Shown here piece by piece: positions 35,039 through 46,936 of a stretch of DNA of 64,000 nt. Source of the DNA: Perilla frutescens (taxonomy: Eukaryota > Streptophyta > Magnoliopsida > Lamiales > Lamiaceae); contig BRKX01000002.1 in the NCBI GenBank assembly GCA_026008535.1, forward strand, positions 60,199,170 through 60,263,169. The letters are read 5' to 3'. The notes below the pieces were generated by a model, which ran no database searches, was not told where the DNA came from, and saw only the letters and a list, made by a program, of their open reading frames with translations. Within the stretch, counting starts at the first letter, position 1. Each line of letters starts with the position of its first letter. The translations under genes were made by a program, and so were the position numbers.

Positions 35039-35629
35039 TAGGGGAAGGTTACAATGCAAACCCTACCTAGTGTAGAAACTAGGAACCCATCTCAGACCGT
35101 ACAATCAATAAAGATATATGGTCCAGATTTGATTAAAAGGAGTGGTGGCAATTCTGTAATATTTGAAAAAAAAAATCGCGCAGGGGTATTAACGTAATTT
35201 GGTAATTCTTATAAAAATCGCGGAGGATTTTTGATAACATATCGTCATGCTAACGAAGTATTATCATCATGCTAACAAAGCGTTATCTTTATGTTAATGA
35301 AAATTTTTCTCATGTTGTTAACGAAAAATTAAATTCTAAAGAGTAATTATAAATTCTAATAGGATGAAATAAACCATAATTCAGATATAATAAACTTCAA
35401 TGATCTAAAAATAGAATTAAATTCTAAAAATTAATTATAAACCTCAATTGGATGGAATAAATCATAATAACAATATAAATATAAAACATTAGCATAATGA
35501 TATTATTTTATCAGCATTGCGAATAAACTATGTTAGCATATGATAATTCATCGTTAGCATAAGTTATAAACCATAAATGGATGAAGAATACTCTAACTAA
35601 TATATTCTAATTTGATGAAATAAATAATA

Positions 35630-37335
35630 TGTTAGAAAAAACTATCAAGGAACCCCTAGAATCAGGTTTTGATGAGATGTCAAAATTAGTTATGAAAAAC
35701 TGACTAAAGTTCAAGGTGTAGATCGGAGCTGACCAGTCCAGGGCATCAAAAAGGAACTCAAGTAGAGTCAAAGTCAACCAATCTGAAGAATGGTCTATAA
35801 GCTGAAGGATATGTCATCCAGTCAAATTCAACTCAGCTAAGAAGTCATACCAATCAAAACAAGCTGACAACCAAGTCAGCTGAGCTGAGGGAGAAAATAG
35901 TTGACTAAAGACTGAATAAACTGATAAAGCATCAGTTTAAGCTAGAGACTGGAAGTATCTAACTGATGGTCGAACTGCAGTAGACAAGACAAATCAGCTG
36001 AAAGTAATAACTGTAGTCAGTCAGCTTGTGATTAGTCAAAACTGACAAGAAATGTCAAAGAGAAATCAGTCAAGCTGACAAGCTAGCCAAGAACTTGAGA
36101 TCAGTTGAACTGGAGAAATATAAGCTCAGAACTGCCAATTGGAGCAATGGCCAAACTCAGCTGACAAGCTCAGAACTGCAAACTGGAGCAATAGCCAGAC
36201 TCAGCTGACAAGCCCAGAACTGCCAACTGGAGCAACAGTCAGACTCAGCTGACAAGCTCGGAACTGCCAGCTAGAGAGATAATCAAACTGAGCTGACAAA
36301 TCCAAAACTGCCAACTGGAAATCAAAGATACCAAGAAAGCTGAAACCAAAGACCCCTAGAGTTTGTGGCTCAAAACCTGCGAATCTTGGAATAAATGCTT
36401 CACCAAAGATCCTGGAAATTAATGAAGATCGATTGGCAGAGTAACGGCTACTTCAACTAAATGCTCCAAGCGATCATTAAAGACCACCTACCATTGATGA
36501 GCCAACAGAGCCACCGATCAATGAACAATGGAACTCAACGGTCATAAAATCACTCCTCTATAAAAGACGAGTGAATCAGAGTCTAAAATACTCTTCGCAT
36601 ACTCTCTGCCAGACAACGAAGCAAAACTCTTTGCCAACTTCATACGCCTTCACAAGCAAGAGCTTTTCTTTCTCCCTCTCACTCAAGCTCAAGTGCGACA
36701 TTTGATAGAAACTGCGAGAGTCCAACTGAGAAGAAGAATTCACAGAATCAAGATATTCAGCCAGCTGTTGACGATCCAGCCAAGGCAGCCTTCTCAGTTT
36801 CAGCTATTCAACGATCAACTACTCAGCTCAATTAAAGGAGCACATCAGTTGATACCCCCTGTTCAAGACTCACCTCTTGAAGATCGAAAGAGATCTAAAA
36901 CCTTGTAAAGACGACAATAGCACCTACCTTCCTAGCGAGCAGTTACGGACTTCAAGTGTGAGCCGTCGACCCGCTGAGGTAGCGAGCAGTTACCAGGTTC
37001 AGCCAACTGTCCTTCATTGTATAATTTGTAAAGACACTCAAGTTATATAGTGAAGTTACCCTTCTGCGGAAGGAAGAGAGGACGTAGAAGTTTGAGACTT
37101 CGAATCTCTATAAATCGCTTGTGTGCTGTACTATAATGATTATTGCATATCTTTAAACTGCACACAATATCACATAAGCTGCACTTAACCTGTCTTAACT
37201 GATCAACAAGTTTGTGCACAGATAAGTTTCATCAAGCGAGTCAAAGGGCCCTGTTATTTCGCATCTAAAGTAAAAGTTTTTGAATCAGTTTATTCACCCC
37301 CCTCTAAACTGATACCGACTCGTCCAGGACCAACA
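35630..37335 (+). mobile_element. Solo LTR of a SIRE/Maximus-type Copia element (1706 bp)
   Basis: Begins TGTTAGAAAAAAC and ends GGACCAACA, with a perfect 5-bp target duplication TAATA at 35625-35629 and 37336-37340. A TATAAAA box sits at 36559-36565. The 3' part, ttcacccccctctaaactg followed by gtccaggaccaaca, is typical of SIRE/Maximus LTR ends. No internal domain remains, so it arose by LTR-LTR recombination. The frame 36693-36908 is LTR leader sequence. Confidence 0.82.
36125..36325. repeat. 44-bp minisatellite inside the SIRE-type LTR
   Basis: Four full units beginning at 36125, 36169, 36213 and 36257, plus a partial fifth. Each starts ctcagaactgccaactggag and ends cagctgacaag, and divergence grows to the right. 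It lies upstream of the LTR TATA box. Confidence 0.85.
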
Positions 37336-37926
37336 TAATATATAATATTCAATTAGTAACTAAAACATAAAATTAAATCATAAAAAATAATTATAAGTCA
37401 TAATTGAAATGTAATAAATCATAATAATAATAAAGTATGCGTACTACGTTAACATTATGATAATAATTCATTAGCACAATGAAATGCAATATGTTAGAAT
37501 ATAACAAATGCTTCGTTAGCATACGTTATCAACTTATCATAATTCTGATAAACCATTATTTAAAAGCTAACGAAAGCATTTTTGCGCTGGACACGAGTAA
37601 AAATGTATATTTTGTATTTTTTTATCTATATTTATTTGAACAAATATATCCATGATTGATCTTGAATTAAAGAGCATGAAAAGATCTTTAATTTGATATA
37701 TTATTTGCGTTAATCCGATTTGAAAGGAGTGAGTTATGATCGTTCAAAGTTTTTAGGATTTTTTTAAAAGTGTTCATCAGCTTTTTTATAGGAATTGGAC
37801 AACTATACCCCCGCCTCCTTTTTTTTGCCTTGACTTTGATATTTAATCTCAACCATTAGACCATTTAGGTGGACGGTATAAGATGGGTTTCACCACGAAA
37901 AGGTGTATTTTTTGATCCAACCCCTA

Positions 37927-38656
37927 TATATATGTATATATATATATAATTACTTGTGAGTGTAAAATTCAAATTTATATATTCTCTTATAAGAATATTT
38001 AAATAATTATCTTTTTAACCAATATATATATATTATTTGAATATTAACCTCTATGTCGTTAAAATTATATTAAACACAAAATTATCTGAAGTTTATGGAT
38101 TAATAAGTTTAAATATCATGAACTATCTATGAATACCCCTATAACAAAAAATTATCTTCCGACACTTATGCCAGGCTTGATTTTACCTAATTTCGAATGG
38201 ATGTTGTAATTACAAAAAATGTAAGGGTGTTATAAGCTGGGTATATCATTTTAAAATTCGTGTTGAGAATCAAACTTCGTATATAGTTAAGGATATTTAA
38301 ACTAGTTAACCCTAAGTATAATGAGTTGTGAAGCATATTTTGATAAAATAAGTAAAATTTTGTACAACAATAGTTTTATGATTTAAACCGCATGACATTA
38401 AATTGCAACATAATTTTACAAATTAATAACTTTAAGGAAAACTTACTTTAATACAAACAAGTAATTTGCTAAAATAATTTTTCATTAAATGAATTGTTAA
38501 TAATACAAACACATAAGAGATAACTTTTTTATGCACTTAAGAGTTCCACTTCGCTCTTTCAAATGAAAGCATTACTATTTGTAAATACATATTGTATTTT
38601 ACTATTTTTTATATCGATTTTAGTTCAACAATGTTCACATTATATTTTTTAAGTTG
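37927..38656. other. AT-rich intergenic sequence
   Basis: No coding sequence, inverted repeats or RNA gene recognised. Confidence 0.5.
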
Positions 38657-38661
38657 AGAGA

Positions 38662-39279
38662 TGTAGAGGCCAAAAACTCTACAATTGATCGTTCTTCGAG
38701 CTCGGGCTCCGACGATCTACAAGATAAAAAACAGGTGAAGCCAAAAGACCGTCGGGGGGTTGACGATCGAACGGACTCCGACGCTCAAGTCAGAATTGAA
38801 GCTAATAAAATAATAACGTAAAATCAAATAAAAGCAATAAATAGAGACTGTGAATCCGAATTCAATAACTGTCGAATGTAATGAGCTAGCCAAGTGTCGG
38901 ACTATATGTATGAATGGCTTGATTGTGTGAAGGTATTACGTGAATGAATGAATATCAGCGTTGTATGAGTGATTGGGTGTGGTTCAATGATGCTCTTCTC
39001 TCATTATAGAATGAGCGTATATATAAGGGAGGGTTTAACTGATCTCCGATTTTTAGGGGATCCTCCTTCTATCCCTTTTAGGATTTTGATGGAGTCTCCC
39101 TTATCTTCAACGGATATTTTGACTTGGTCTCTTTAGGAATCTGTTTGACCTTGGTTTCTTTCTTTAGACCTCTGAACCTTTTTTAACCTCGGATACTGAG
39201 GCGTTGACCTTCGACTCCTTCGACCTCTAAATGGCCGTGGGCCTGGTATTTGGGCCTATATAGAAATAAGGCCTCTACA
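38662..39279 (-). mobile_element. Solo LTR (618 bp), probably Ty3
   Basis: Begins TGTAGAGGCC and ends GGCCTCTACA, perfect 10-bp inverted ends, with a perfect target duplication AGAGA at 38657-38661 and 39280-39284. Read on the minus strand there is CTTATATATACGC followed by a leader-like stretch and then text on gagcgtcggagtcc near the end. This layout is usual for plant Ty3 (Tat-group) LTRs, which is why minus is preferred. No internal region. Confidence 0.75.
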
Positions 39280-39284
39280 AGAGA

Positions 39285-39837
39285 TGGGAGGATTCATACC
39301 CTAGTCTCTCGCCCTTGTAAATGGGAGAAATATCAACTAAATTACATGCTAGCGATACCAATATCCACATTATTGATATCAAATGATGTGAATTAATAAT
39401 TTATATGTAGAAATTGAGATTGAAGTATATTGAATAAATTATAGGAATATAAAATTTTCAAATAAATTACTATATTTAACCTATTTTACATTTTGTCATC
39501 AATAGTATGTAAATTCAACATTCACAAATTGATGTTAAAAATACATTTAGTTTCTCAATTAAAAAACTTTTGTTTTCTACATGAATACATGGGTAGTGTA
39601 TTTATGGTTAATTCATAATTCACATCAAATCAATATATGATAAATTAAGGATATTATCTATTCCCTAGGATTCTATACTAAATTTATTTTATGTAATTGA
39701 AAGAATTATAAATATACATATATGTGACGTAGTTCGAAATTAACAACAATTCATTTTAACTCACTTTTGTAGAGTGCGTACTCTTTTTTTCTATGAGAGG
39801 TTCCTCTATTGGGATTTTAGTATACAAAGGCATACTC
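39285..39837. other. AT-rich intergenic sequence
   Basis: Nothing recognisable. Confidence 0.45.
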
Positions 39838-39840
39838 TTA

Positions 39841-40406
39841 TGACTCATTTGGCTGACAAGGAATTTAGTCCCGAAAAGTAATCTAATTCCTAATTTTTAA
39901 ATTGCTGTATTTATTTCAAATTTTGGAAGTTACCAGAATCCTCAAAACAAGGAAAATAATATAACTTTTCTGGATTCTGAATACATACTTGGAATAGGTA
40001 TTCTGATTATTTGCCTATAAGAAGCTTGTGTTAGACTATTTTTATTATTTGATTTTTTCATCCATTATTTTTATTATTTTAAAATTATTATTAAAATTGT
40101 ATTTATAATTTTTCAATAAAAAATTTGAGAATTTAAAATATAGTTTAATCTTTTTTGTGGATTATTATTATTTTTTATTATCAAGTTTTGACTTTCAACA
40201 AAAAAAATAAAAAATTGAAAAACAAAAATCATACTAAAAATTCGATTATCATTTTTTTTTGTAATATGTGGCAGAGAAATGACAAACTCAAAATAATGAG
40301 CAACTTCACTTTAGAATCAATAACGAAATTCGACATTAGTAACAATTTATCTTTAAATGATGTCGACTAAATATAGAACAACAACATCAACCGCAACCGC
40401 AACTGC

Positions 40407-40442
<36 letters not shown>

Positions 40443-40850
40443 AACAATAACAACAACAACAATAATACTTTTGTAAATTAATGCAATTTTTTTGATAATC
40501 GATGGTTTGCATATGTTTGTATTGATACAATATATGTAATAATTAATTTATCTTTATTTATTTATTTTATTAATTGTTATTTTTTTTAATATGGGGGGAT
40601 GATGATCGAACTCCGATATCTGACCATAAAATAGATGAAAAATACTTGTAGACTATAAGTCTAAACAATATTTTTAATAAACATACTTGATCAATTTGAT
40701 TAAAAAATACTAAAATAAGAATTCTGATAATTTATTTGTCATGTTTCAAACACAAGATAAATAATCTGTAGCATTCATTTTTCTCAGAGTCACATTTCTA
40801 GAAATCATATTTCCATACAACTTTACTTTCCTGTCAACCAAACGAGGCCC
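39841..40850. mobile_element. PIF/Harbinger (Tourist)-like non-autonomous element (1010 bp)
   Basis: TTA on both sides (39838-39840, 40851-40853). Imperfect inverted ends: TGACTCATTTGGCTGACAAG (left) and, inverted, GGGCCTCGTTTGGTTGACAG (right). The GGGCCT..GTTTGG end and TTA target are typical of Tourist elements. It contains the CAA microsatellite. No transposase. Confidence 0.55.
40378..40468. repeat. (CAA)n microsatellite
   Basis: CAA/CAN triplets with interruptions (caaccgcaaccgcaactgcaac, then pure CAA, then CAATAA). Confidence 0.9.
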
Positions 40851-40853
40851 TTA

Positions 40854-42518
40854 ATGTCTTGTTTTGAACATTTAGTTTGTTAGTTTTTTGGTTTGTTGGA
40901 CACAATTAATTCAATCATCATTCGAAACTAAATATAAATTTTAAAATAATGAAGTGAATAATAATTAATATTTTAGTGACTTCCATTTATCATATTCAAT
41001 GAAAACACCAATATATGGACAAAATCTCACAAATTATTTTTTTTGTCAATAAAAAGTATATGGATTTTTTTCTTAATAAAATGTACATGTAAATATATTA
41101 TATTATTTTATTATCTTTAAATAAAATGTGGGGATATAATTAATATGCAAACTCTTTTTATATAATAGATTATATATATTTATCAATAGTAAATTATATT
41201 TCTAACTCATATCAATTGGGATTATATTTTGATATTATTAAAAAATTAATAAATATTGTAAATAAAGTACAAGCTTCTTATCTCATGATGTCTATCAATA
41301 TGTGCATTTAATGTCTTGATTGTTACATTTTTAAGAATATTATAGTATTTTATGAATTCTATTTAATGAATAACTTATTTTATTAATTAAGAATGTGAAA
41401 TATTTTATATAAATTAAAAATGCTAGATAAATTATAAATATATCAATTTTCCCTTTTAATTTGGTAGACTATTAATCCTACCTTTAAAGTAACTTGTGGT
41501 TTATAATGTTGTTTAGTATTCACATGAGTTTGCTATTAATTAATAAAAATAAATTGAACTTCATAGATTATGAGTGTATTTCGAAATTCTTAAGTGACAT
41601 GATAGATTATTTAGCCCATTTTTTTTTAATCTTAAACGTGTATAAAATACGAATTTTAATAGTGTATTTGAATTTCAATTAATTGTTTTAATGATTATGC
41701 TATCTTGATAGGTTTTTAACGAATTAGAACTTTTAGGTTTAGAATATTAGAATGATAATTATAGATTAGTTATTAGAATACAAAGAATAATAAAATATTA
41801 AATAATATAAGATGATTACATTATTACCCTTTGATAAAATTTAAAATTAATTTATTATTGGTAAACCCAAAATTGTAAGATAACACACTTTTATATTAAA
41901 AAAATATAGTCTATAGATAATATTATTTAATATAGGGTTCATTTGTTAAAATATCATGAACTATACATGATTTCTTATTTTTAAGACGAACTTTTAAATG
42001 TTACATGTACAACACAAACTTACATGTTTTTGCAATTACAACATCAATTCAAAATTGAGTGCAATTATAAGCACAAAAATGATGCAAAATACTTTATCGA
42101 TTGAACATTTTTTAAGTAGAGAATGAAGAGATGAATTTATAGGTGTTTTGCATGCACATCACAGTTGTACATATGAGTGCTACGTCAATTTTTATTGGCC
42201 AAAATTTAAAATAATGTTATAATTGCAAACAAAAAATGTAAGTTAATATTATAAGTATAATATTTTAAAATCCGAATTAAAAACTAGAATTTTCGTGTAT
42301 AATTCTTAATATTTAAACCAATTAACCCGACAATGTTTGGTATACTGGTACGGATATACCCACATTAATAAAATCTGGATTGCTTTGAAAGTTAATTGCG
42401 TATTAGCTATTTTAATTGTGTGTTTGGTTATTAAGATAAATATACTAAGATTATTTCACACATTTGTTTGGTACATTGTTTTATTTGGTAGACTAACTTC
42501 TGAAATGAGTAAATTAGT
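40854..42518. other. AT-rich intergenic sequence
   Basis: No genes. At about 42325-42345 the phrase gacaatgtttggtata resembles the end of the MITE at 42523-42727, so a partial relative may lie at 42327-42518. The frames at 41494-41682 and 42337-42522 are not supported. Confidence 0.4.
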
Positions 42519-42522
42519 TTAA

Positions 42523-42727
42523 GGCAATGTTTGGTAACCTAGATACAGACATATATACTAAGATTGCTACGCTAGAAACTGTAACCTAGGGGGCGTCGGA
42601 TACATTGTCCAGCCAAATCAGTAAATTACACCCCGGACCTCACGTGAACGAGCAATGGCTACCAAACACACAGTTCTTGCTGAATACCTTTACTAATATG
42701 CCTTTATCCAAACTACCAAACATTGCC
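42523..42727. mobile_element. 205-bp MITE just downstream of terpene synthase 2
   Basis: Perfect inverted ends GGCAATGTTTGGTA / TACCAAACATTGCC flanked by TTAA on both sides (42519-42522, 42728-42731). The ends resemble PIF/Harbinger Tourist MITEs (target TTA). It lies 244 bp past the synthase stop codon, so it may fall in or near the 3' end of that transcript. Confidence 0.65.
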
Positions 42728-42970
42728 TTAATATATTAATTTGGAATCAAGCATTCACAATATTAATGAGGAGACATGTAATTCAAGTTCACATATTACA
42801 CGTGTAACGAAGCGCGGCTTATAATGATTCGATCGTGTCTTTTTTTAAAAAAGAAGAGGAATAATTATACAAACATTATTATTTTGTATTTTATAATTAA
42901 GAGAGGAATTGAATATATAGTTGCAAATTGCAATAGAGGATGTTTGGGAAAACATTATTGTTGTGTTGAT

Positions 42971-45275
42971 TTAATTATAGGGGGATGATGGAGAAAGTTG
43001 CACAGGCTCAATCAAGCATGATAAAACTTGGTCTCTGGTCTCTCGATCTTGAACCCCAAAACCGTCTCCATTCTGATATATGAAGGTTGCAACTCTTGCT
43101 GTGTTGACTATATATCTTATCGTCTTTAGCTGCTGGGGATGATGTTCGTGGCCACAGCTCATGATTACCCCATTTATCTTCTTCCATGAATTTGATATAA
43201 GCTTCCTAATATGGCTGCGAGCTTCCTTTTCCGTAAGGTTTGCTTCTCTCATGTGGCATACGATTGATGAAGGCGCATCACCTCTCTCTAGTTCCGCCTG
43301 AGAAGTTCCTTGATCGTTGCAGAGTCGAATAATGAGGGAGGCGTGGTGAATGAGTTGTTGATTGGAATGGAAAGCAGCCATAGTTTCCTGCATGTCTTCA
43401 CCAATAGCCAGCAGAATATGAAGAGAGAGCACAGGGCCGGACGATGATGTCCACCCATTATCAAGGTATTCCAAAAGAGATGGTGGGTGGCCTTTTTCGT
43501 CGTCCCATTTTGCTTCCACAAGTAATGCTTTGCAAAACCCTGTCCACTGCTTACCAAATTAAAGGAACAACGTACAATTAATATACTGTATATATAAATG
43601 ATCATCTTAATTATTCTTATATATATATATATATGTACGTACGTACGCACCACTTGTTTTAATTGAGGTAAAACAGAGCTCCAGCCCTTCTGTTTCTGGA
43701 CTTGATCATCAATGTCGCTTGCAGTATCGTAGAGTGTCCAAAAGCATCTTTTAATAGCTTCTGGAAGGTGTTGGATTTCACTTGGATCCCACCTATATCA
43801 ATAATTCAATATGGATGGATGGTCGGTAAATATTTATTTAATTACTGAAAAAACTCCATCTCAAGCATGAGCATGAATTCATAATAATAACTAATTACTT
43901 GCCTTTCTACTGCAATGGTGAATTGCTCCAATTCATGCTTGGACCCATAAATGTCATAGACGTCATCGATAATTAGCACCAACAAGATGGCTTTTGTAAG
44001 CCACTTTCTAAGGCTTCCATACCGAGGTTCGTAAGCAACTCCAACTGCCCACAAAAAACTTTCAACAACTCGATCTCTTGAGAAGGTTAAAACTTCTGAC
44101 AGCCCCAGATTCCTCCACCACCTGCGCGCGTGCTTAAACACAAACACTATTATTACACAAATCAATATAATGCTTCTTTTTTTCCCAGTGTAAATAAATA
44201 TATAAAATATATATATAATTCACCTTAATATCTCCTTTAGATCTTTCTGGTGCTGAACTTGAATCATGTTAAAGCTAAGTCCCGCCAGTTTATGCAGAGC
44301 AGATTTGTTCTCTGCAGGGCGCATGTGTTTCTTGGCATTAAACCAGCTCACAGTCCAATGCCAAGGGCACTTTCCTGAACCTGCTACATTTTCCAATATT
44401 GCTTTTGCTCTATCAACCAGGCAGCATTCACCATCCAATGCAAGATGAGAGGCTTCAAATATTTCATTTCGGGCTTTGTCCGCGCCTGCGCCCATCATTA
44501 ACTTCTCCTCCTCCTCGTCTAATAGTTCAACAATTGTATCTGTCGTTGTACATGCATGTTAGTAATCAATAAGCACTAGCTTACCTTGAGTTATCCATCA
44601 TTTTAATATCAACCAAAGTAAACATAGGATATAGTTGGATAACTCACTTATCCATCAAACTAAACAAGACCTAAATGAATTAATTTTCACCTTGTGGAAC
44701 ATGATGGCCATGCTGCCTTAGAATCCTGAAGTACAATGCAGAAGAGTAGAGATCATTTTGTATGGTCATGCTCGAGCTCGAACTCGTGCTCTTGATGCCT
44801 TCTATGGACTCGCTGATTTCTTTCTCAAAGTAATGAGAAAGAGCAAGTTTGTTAATCAAATCTATAAGCTCAAGCTTATGTAATGGATCCTTTGACGCAC
44901 AAAACAGCCCGCGGACTTGCTCTTTCAGTGTCTCAACTTCTCTTTCGTACTTCTCTTCCTGATCATCATCGTCAACAAGATTAATCGATCATAATTATAT
45001 ATATATTAATTTTTCTTTTCAATTCGATCGCTATATGTACCAGGATATTAATTGGCAAATTAAATGTATGACAAGAAAATTAATATACGATGAGAGTCAT
45101 TCATGTACGTGCGTTCGAAAAATATATAGGATATATATATATATACATTATTGATGAAAATTAACAAACTCACATGGTATTTGCTAGTGAGCGACTCTAA
45201 GTAATCATAATTCCAGATGTTGGGCTTGTAATTTGCTGTCCTTCGTTGAGGGGTAGCAGATACTACCATCTCCAT
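42971..45275 (-). CDS. Terpene synthase 2 (class I, alpha-farnesene-synthase-like), 6 exons, 540 aa
   Basis: It would convert a prenyl diphosphate to an acyclic or cyclic terpene with Mg2+. Exons on minus: 45275-45174, 44958-44691, 44539-44224, 44121-43903, 43792-43651, 43546-42971. RRx8W is at residues 11-21 (RRTANYKPNIW), DDVYD at 281-285 in LIIDDVYDIYGS, and NDQGTSQAE at 426-434. Phrases such as KALLVEAKW, GDAPSSIVC.MRE and NGDGFG resemble the alpha-farnesene synthase group (TPS-b, cytosolic). The exon 4 donor is GC (AG|GCAAGT); the canonical 219-bp size and the reading frame require it. Exon 3 (316 bp) is shorter than usual, removing about 20 residues in the N-terminal barrel. The last exon fuses usual exons 6 and 7. 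An in-frame TAA 21 nt upstream fixes the start; no transit peptide. Product not determinable from sequence. Confidence 0.88.
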
Positions 45276-45730
45276 TAATTGCCGGCTACGAATTTAATTT
45301 TTCACTCTAGCTAGCTACTTAATTTCTGTTTTAGACAGCTATATATATAATAATTTCTCAAAGATATATATATATACACACACACACATATGCATGCGTT
45401 ATTTTAATTATCTGGTGCAAAATGTTTGTAGAATGTTAGAAACATGTTTGCTTACATTAAGAACAAATATTGGACCGGTAGAGAACGTCAGTTGAATTCT
45501 CTGGACGGATATATATTATTAATTGATCTCGTATTCTAATGTATTTTTGGTCGTACAAGATTGTGACAACTATGATGAACCCTTTTTATAGTTACGTATA
45601 GTATAAATTAATTATTTAATTAACATGCATTAATGTGGCAAAATTTGTTTTTGATTTTGTCTCTGTCCATTGATACGTAAAAGGTTAAAATATCATTATC
45701 ACCATCTAATTAAAAGAAAATTAAAACATA
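45276..45730 (-). promoter_or_regulatory. Promoter region of terpene synthase 2
   Basis: Contains TA-rich TATA candidates (minus-strand TATATATAG near 45340-45350) and a (CA)n/(TA)n tract at about 45366-45390. No other recognised regulatory motif is claimed. Confidence 0.35.
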
Positions 45731-45736
45731 TTCTTA

Positions 45737-46629
45737 AGAGCATCTTTAATACCACCTGTTCGATACAGATTTTGCACTAATATATGCAATTTTAGCACCA
45801 ATTTGTTTTGCATATCCTTCACTAAATTTTACATCAAATAAAAATATTCTCTTAAAGATTCTATTTTGTTTTATCATTCAAGTATGAATATGTTTATGAT
45901 TTAGTTTTTTCTAAAAATGATAATTATCCAAAATTAATAACTTTTAATTATATACTTTCAAAAAAAATTACTATTAAAAATTATGTACTATTAAAAAATT
46001 ATAACATATAATGTGCCTGGAATAATAAAAGTATTTTAAATGATCCTCAAACGCTTACAATTAGTGAAATATTGCAAGACTACAACACTTATGAAAATAG
46101 GATTTTATTCAAAAATGTGGATTTTATCTCCGATCCTACTACACATGAATATATTCATGGTGAACAAATTAGAATTATACAAAAAAGAAAATGAGCTCAT
46201 GAATCTCAATCGTCTCCTCATCAAGGAGAATTTTCACAATTCAATCAATTCGGAGGTAAAGGGTTCTTTAAATGATTTCGGTCAATATTATAATTATCTT
46301 AGAGGATGTAGAAATGATTTGTAATCAATATATTTTTTCAAATAGTTTTAGTTATGTGTAGTGTGCTTTTAAGTTAATTTGTAGTAATTTGTAATATGTT
46401 CGACTTAGTCTATCCATTATGTTTAATTAATTGTGCTTTTATTGAAATTTTTTATTTATCTAGATGATTTATTTAGATGATTTAATAATCTATTTAATAA
46501 TAATTTTAAATAACAAAATAATTTAATTAAATATTGTGGGATCCATCAGCACCAGGGGTAGAATTTGAGACAATATCGGAGTTGATTTCTGCACCAAATT
46601 GGTGTTTTAATCAAATATTGGAGATGCTC
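45737..46629. mobile_element. Non-autonomous TIR element (~0.9 kb) upstream of terpene synthase 2
   Basis: Ends AGAGCATCTTTAATACCA (left) and, inverted, GAGCATCTCCAATATTTG (right), flanked by TTA (45734-45736, 46630-46632). GAGCATCTCCAA is a frequent plant MITE end of the PIF/Harbinger or hAT type. Inside, about 46050-46290 on + has protein-like text in more than one frame (for example YNTYENRILFKNVDF with stops), possibly a decayed coding fragment. Confidence 0.5.
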
Positions 46630-46632
46630 TTA

Positions 46633-46856
46633 ACTTTTATGTTTTATTTCGATAGGTCCCTATATAATTTTTATATTTTATTGGATCCTTCTACTTTGAA
46701 AATACACTTTCTCGGGTCCTTAAACTTTTCTATTTTATTACGAAATGTCCCTCTATAATTTTTATATTCTAATAAGTCCTTCTACTTTTATATTTAATTT
46801 TATCAAGTCTTTATTTCACCAAAAAAAGTAAATATTTAATAGAATTTATGATTTTG

Positions 46857-46897
<41 letters not shown>

Positions 46898-46904
46898 GTT
46901 ATTA

Positions 46905-46936
<32 letters not shown>

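Larger units (their letters stand above)
35039..37926. mobile_element. TIR element inserted in a (TA)n tract, carrying a nested solo LTR
   Basis: Both borders lie in TA runs and start TATAGGGG. Imperfect inverted repeats extend about 65 bp: left TATAGGGGAAGGTTAC...ACCCATCTCAGACCGTAC, right (inverted) TATAGGGGTTGGATC...ACCCATCTTATACCGTCC. Without the nested LTR the element is about 1.2 kb. The interior has short repeats about cattagcataatg. No transposase. Insertion into TA repeats is a known habit of several plant MITE families; the superfamily is unresolved. Confidence 0.55.

Noticed and set aside
36125..36325. Regular short repeats that could suggest a CRISPR-like array
   Set aside because: Units are contiguous and diverging with no unique spacers, in a plant LTR; this is a minisatellite.
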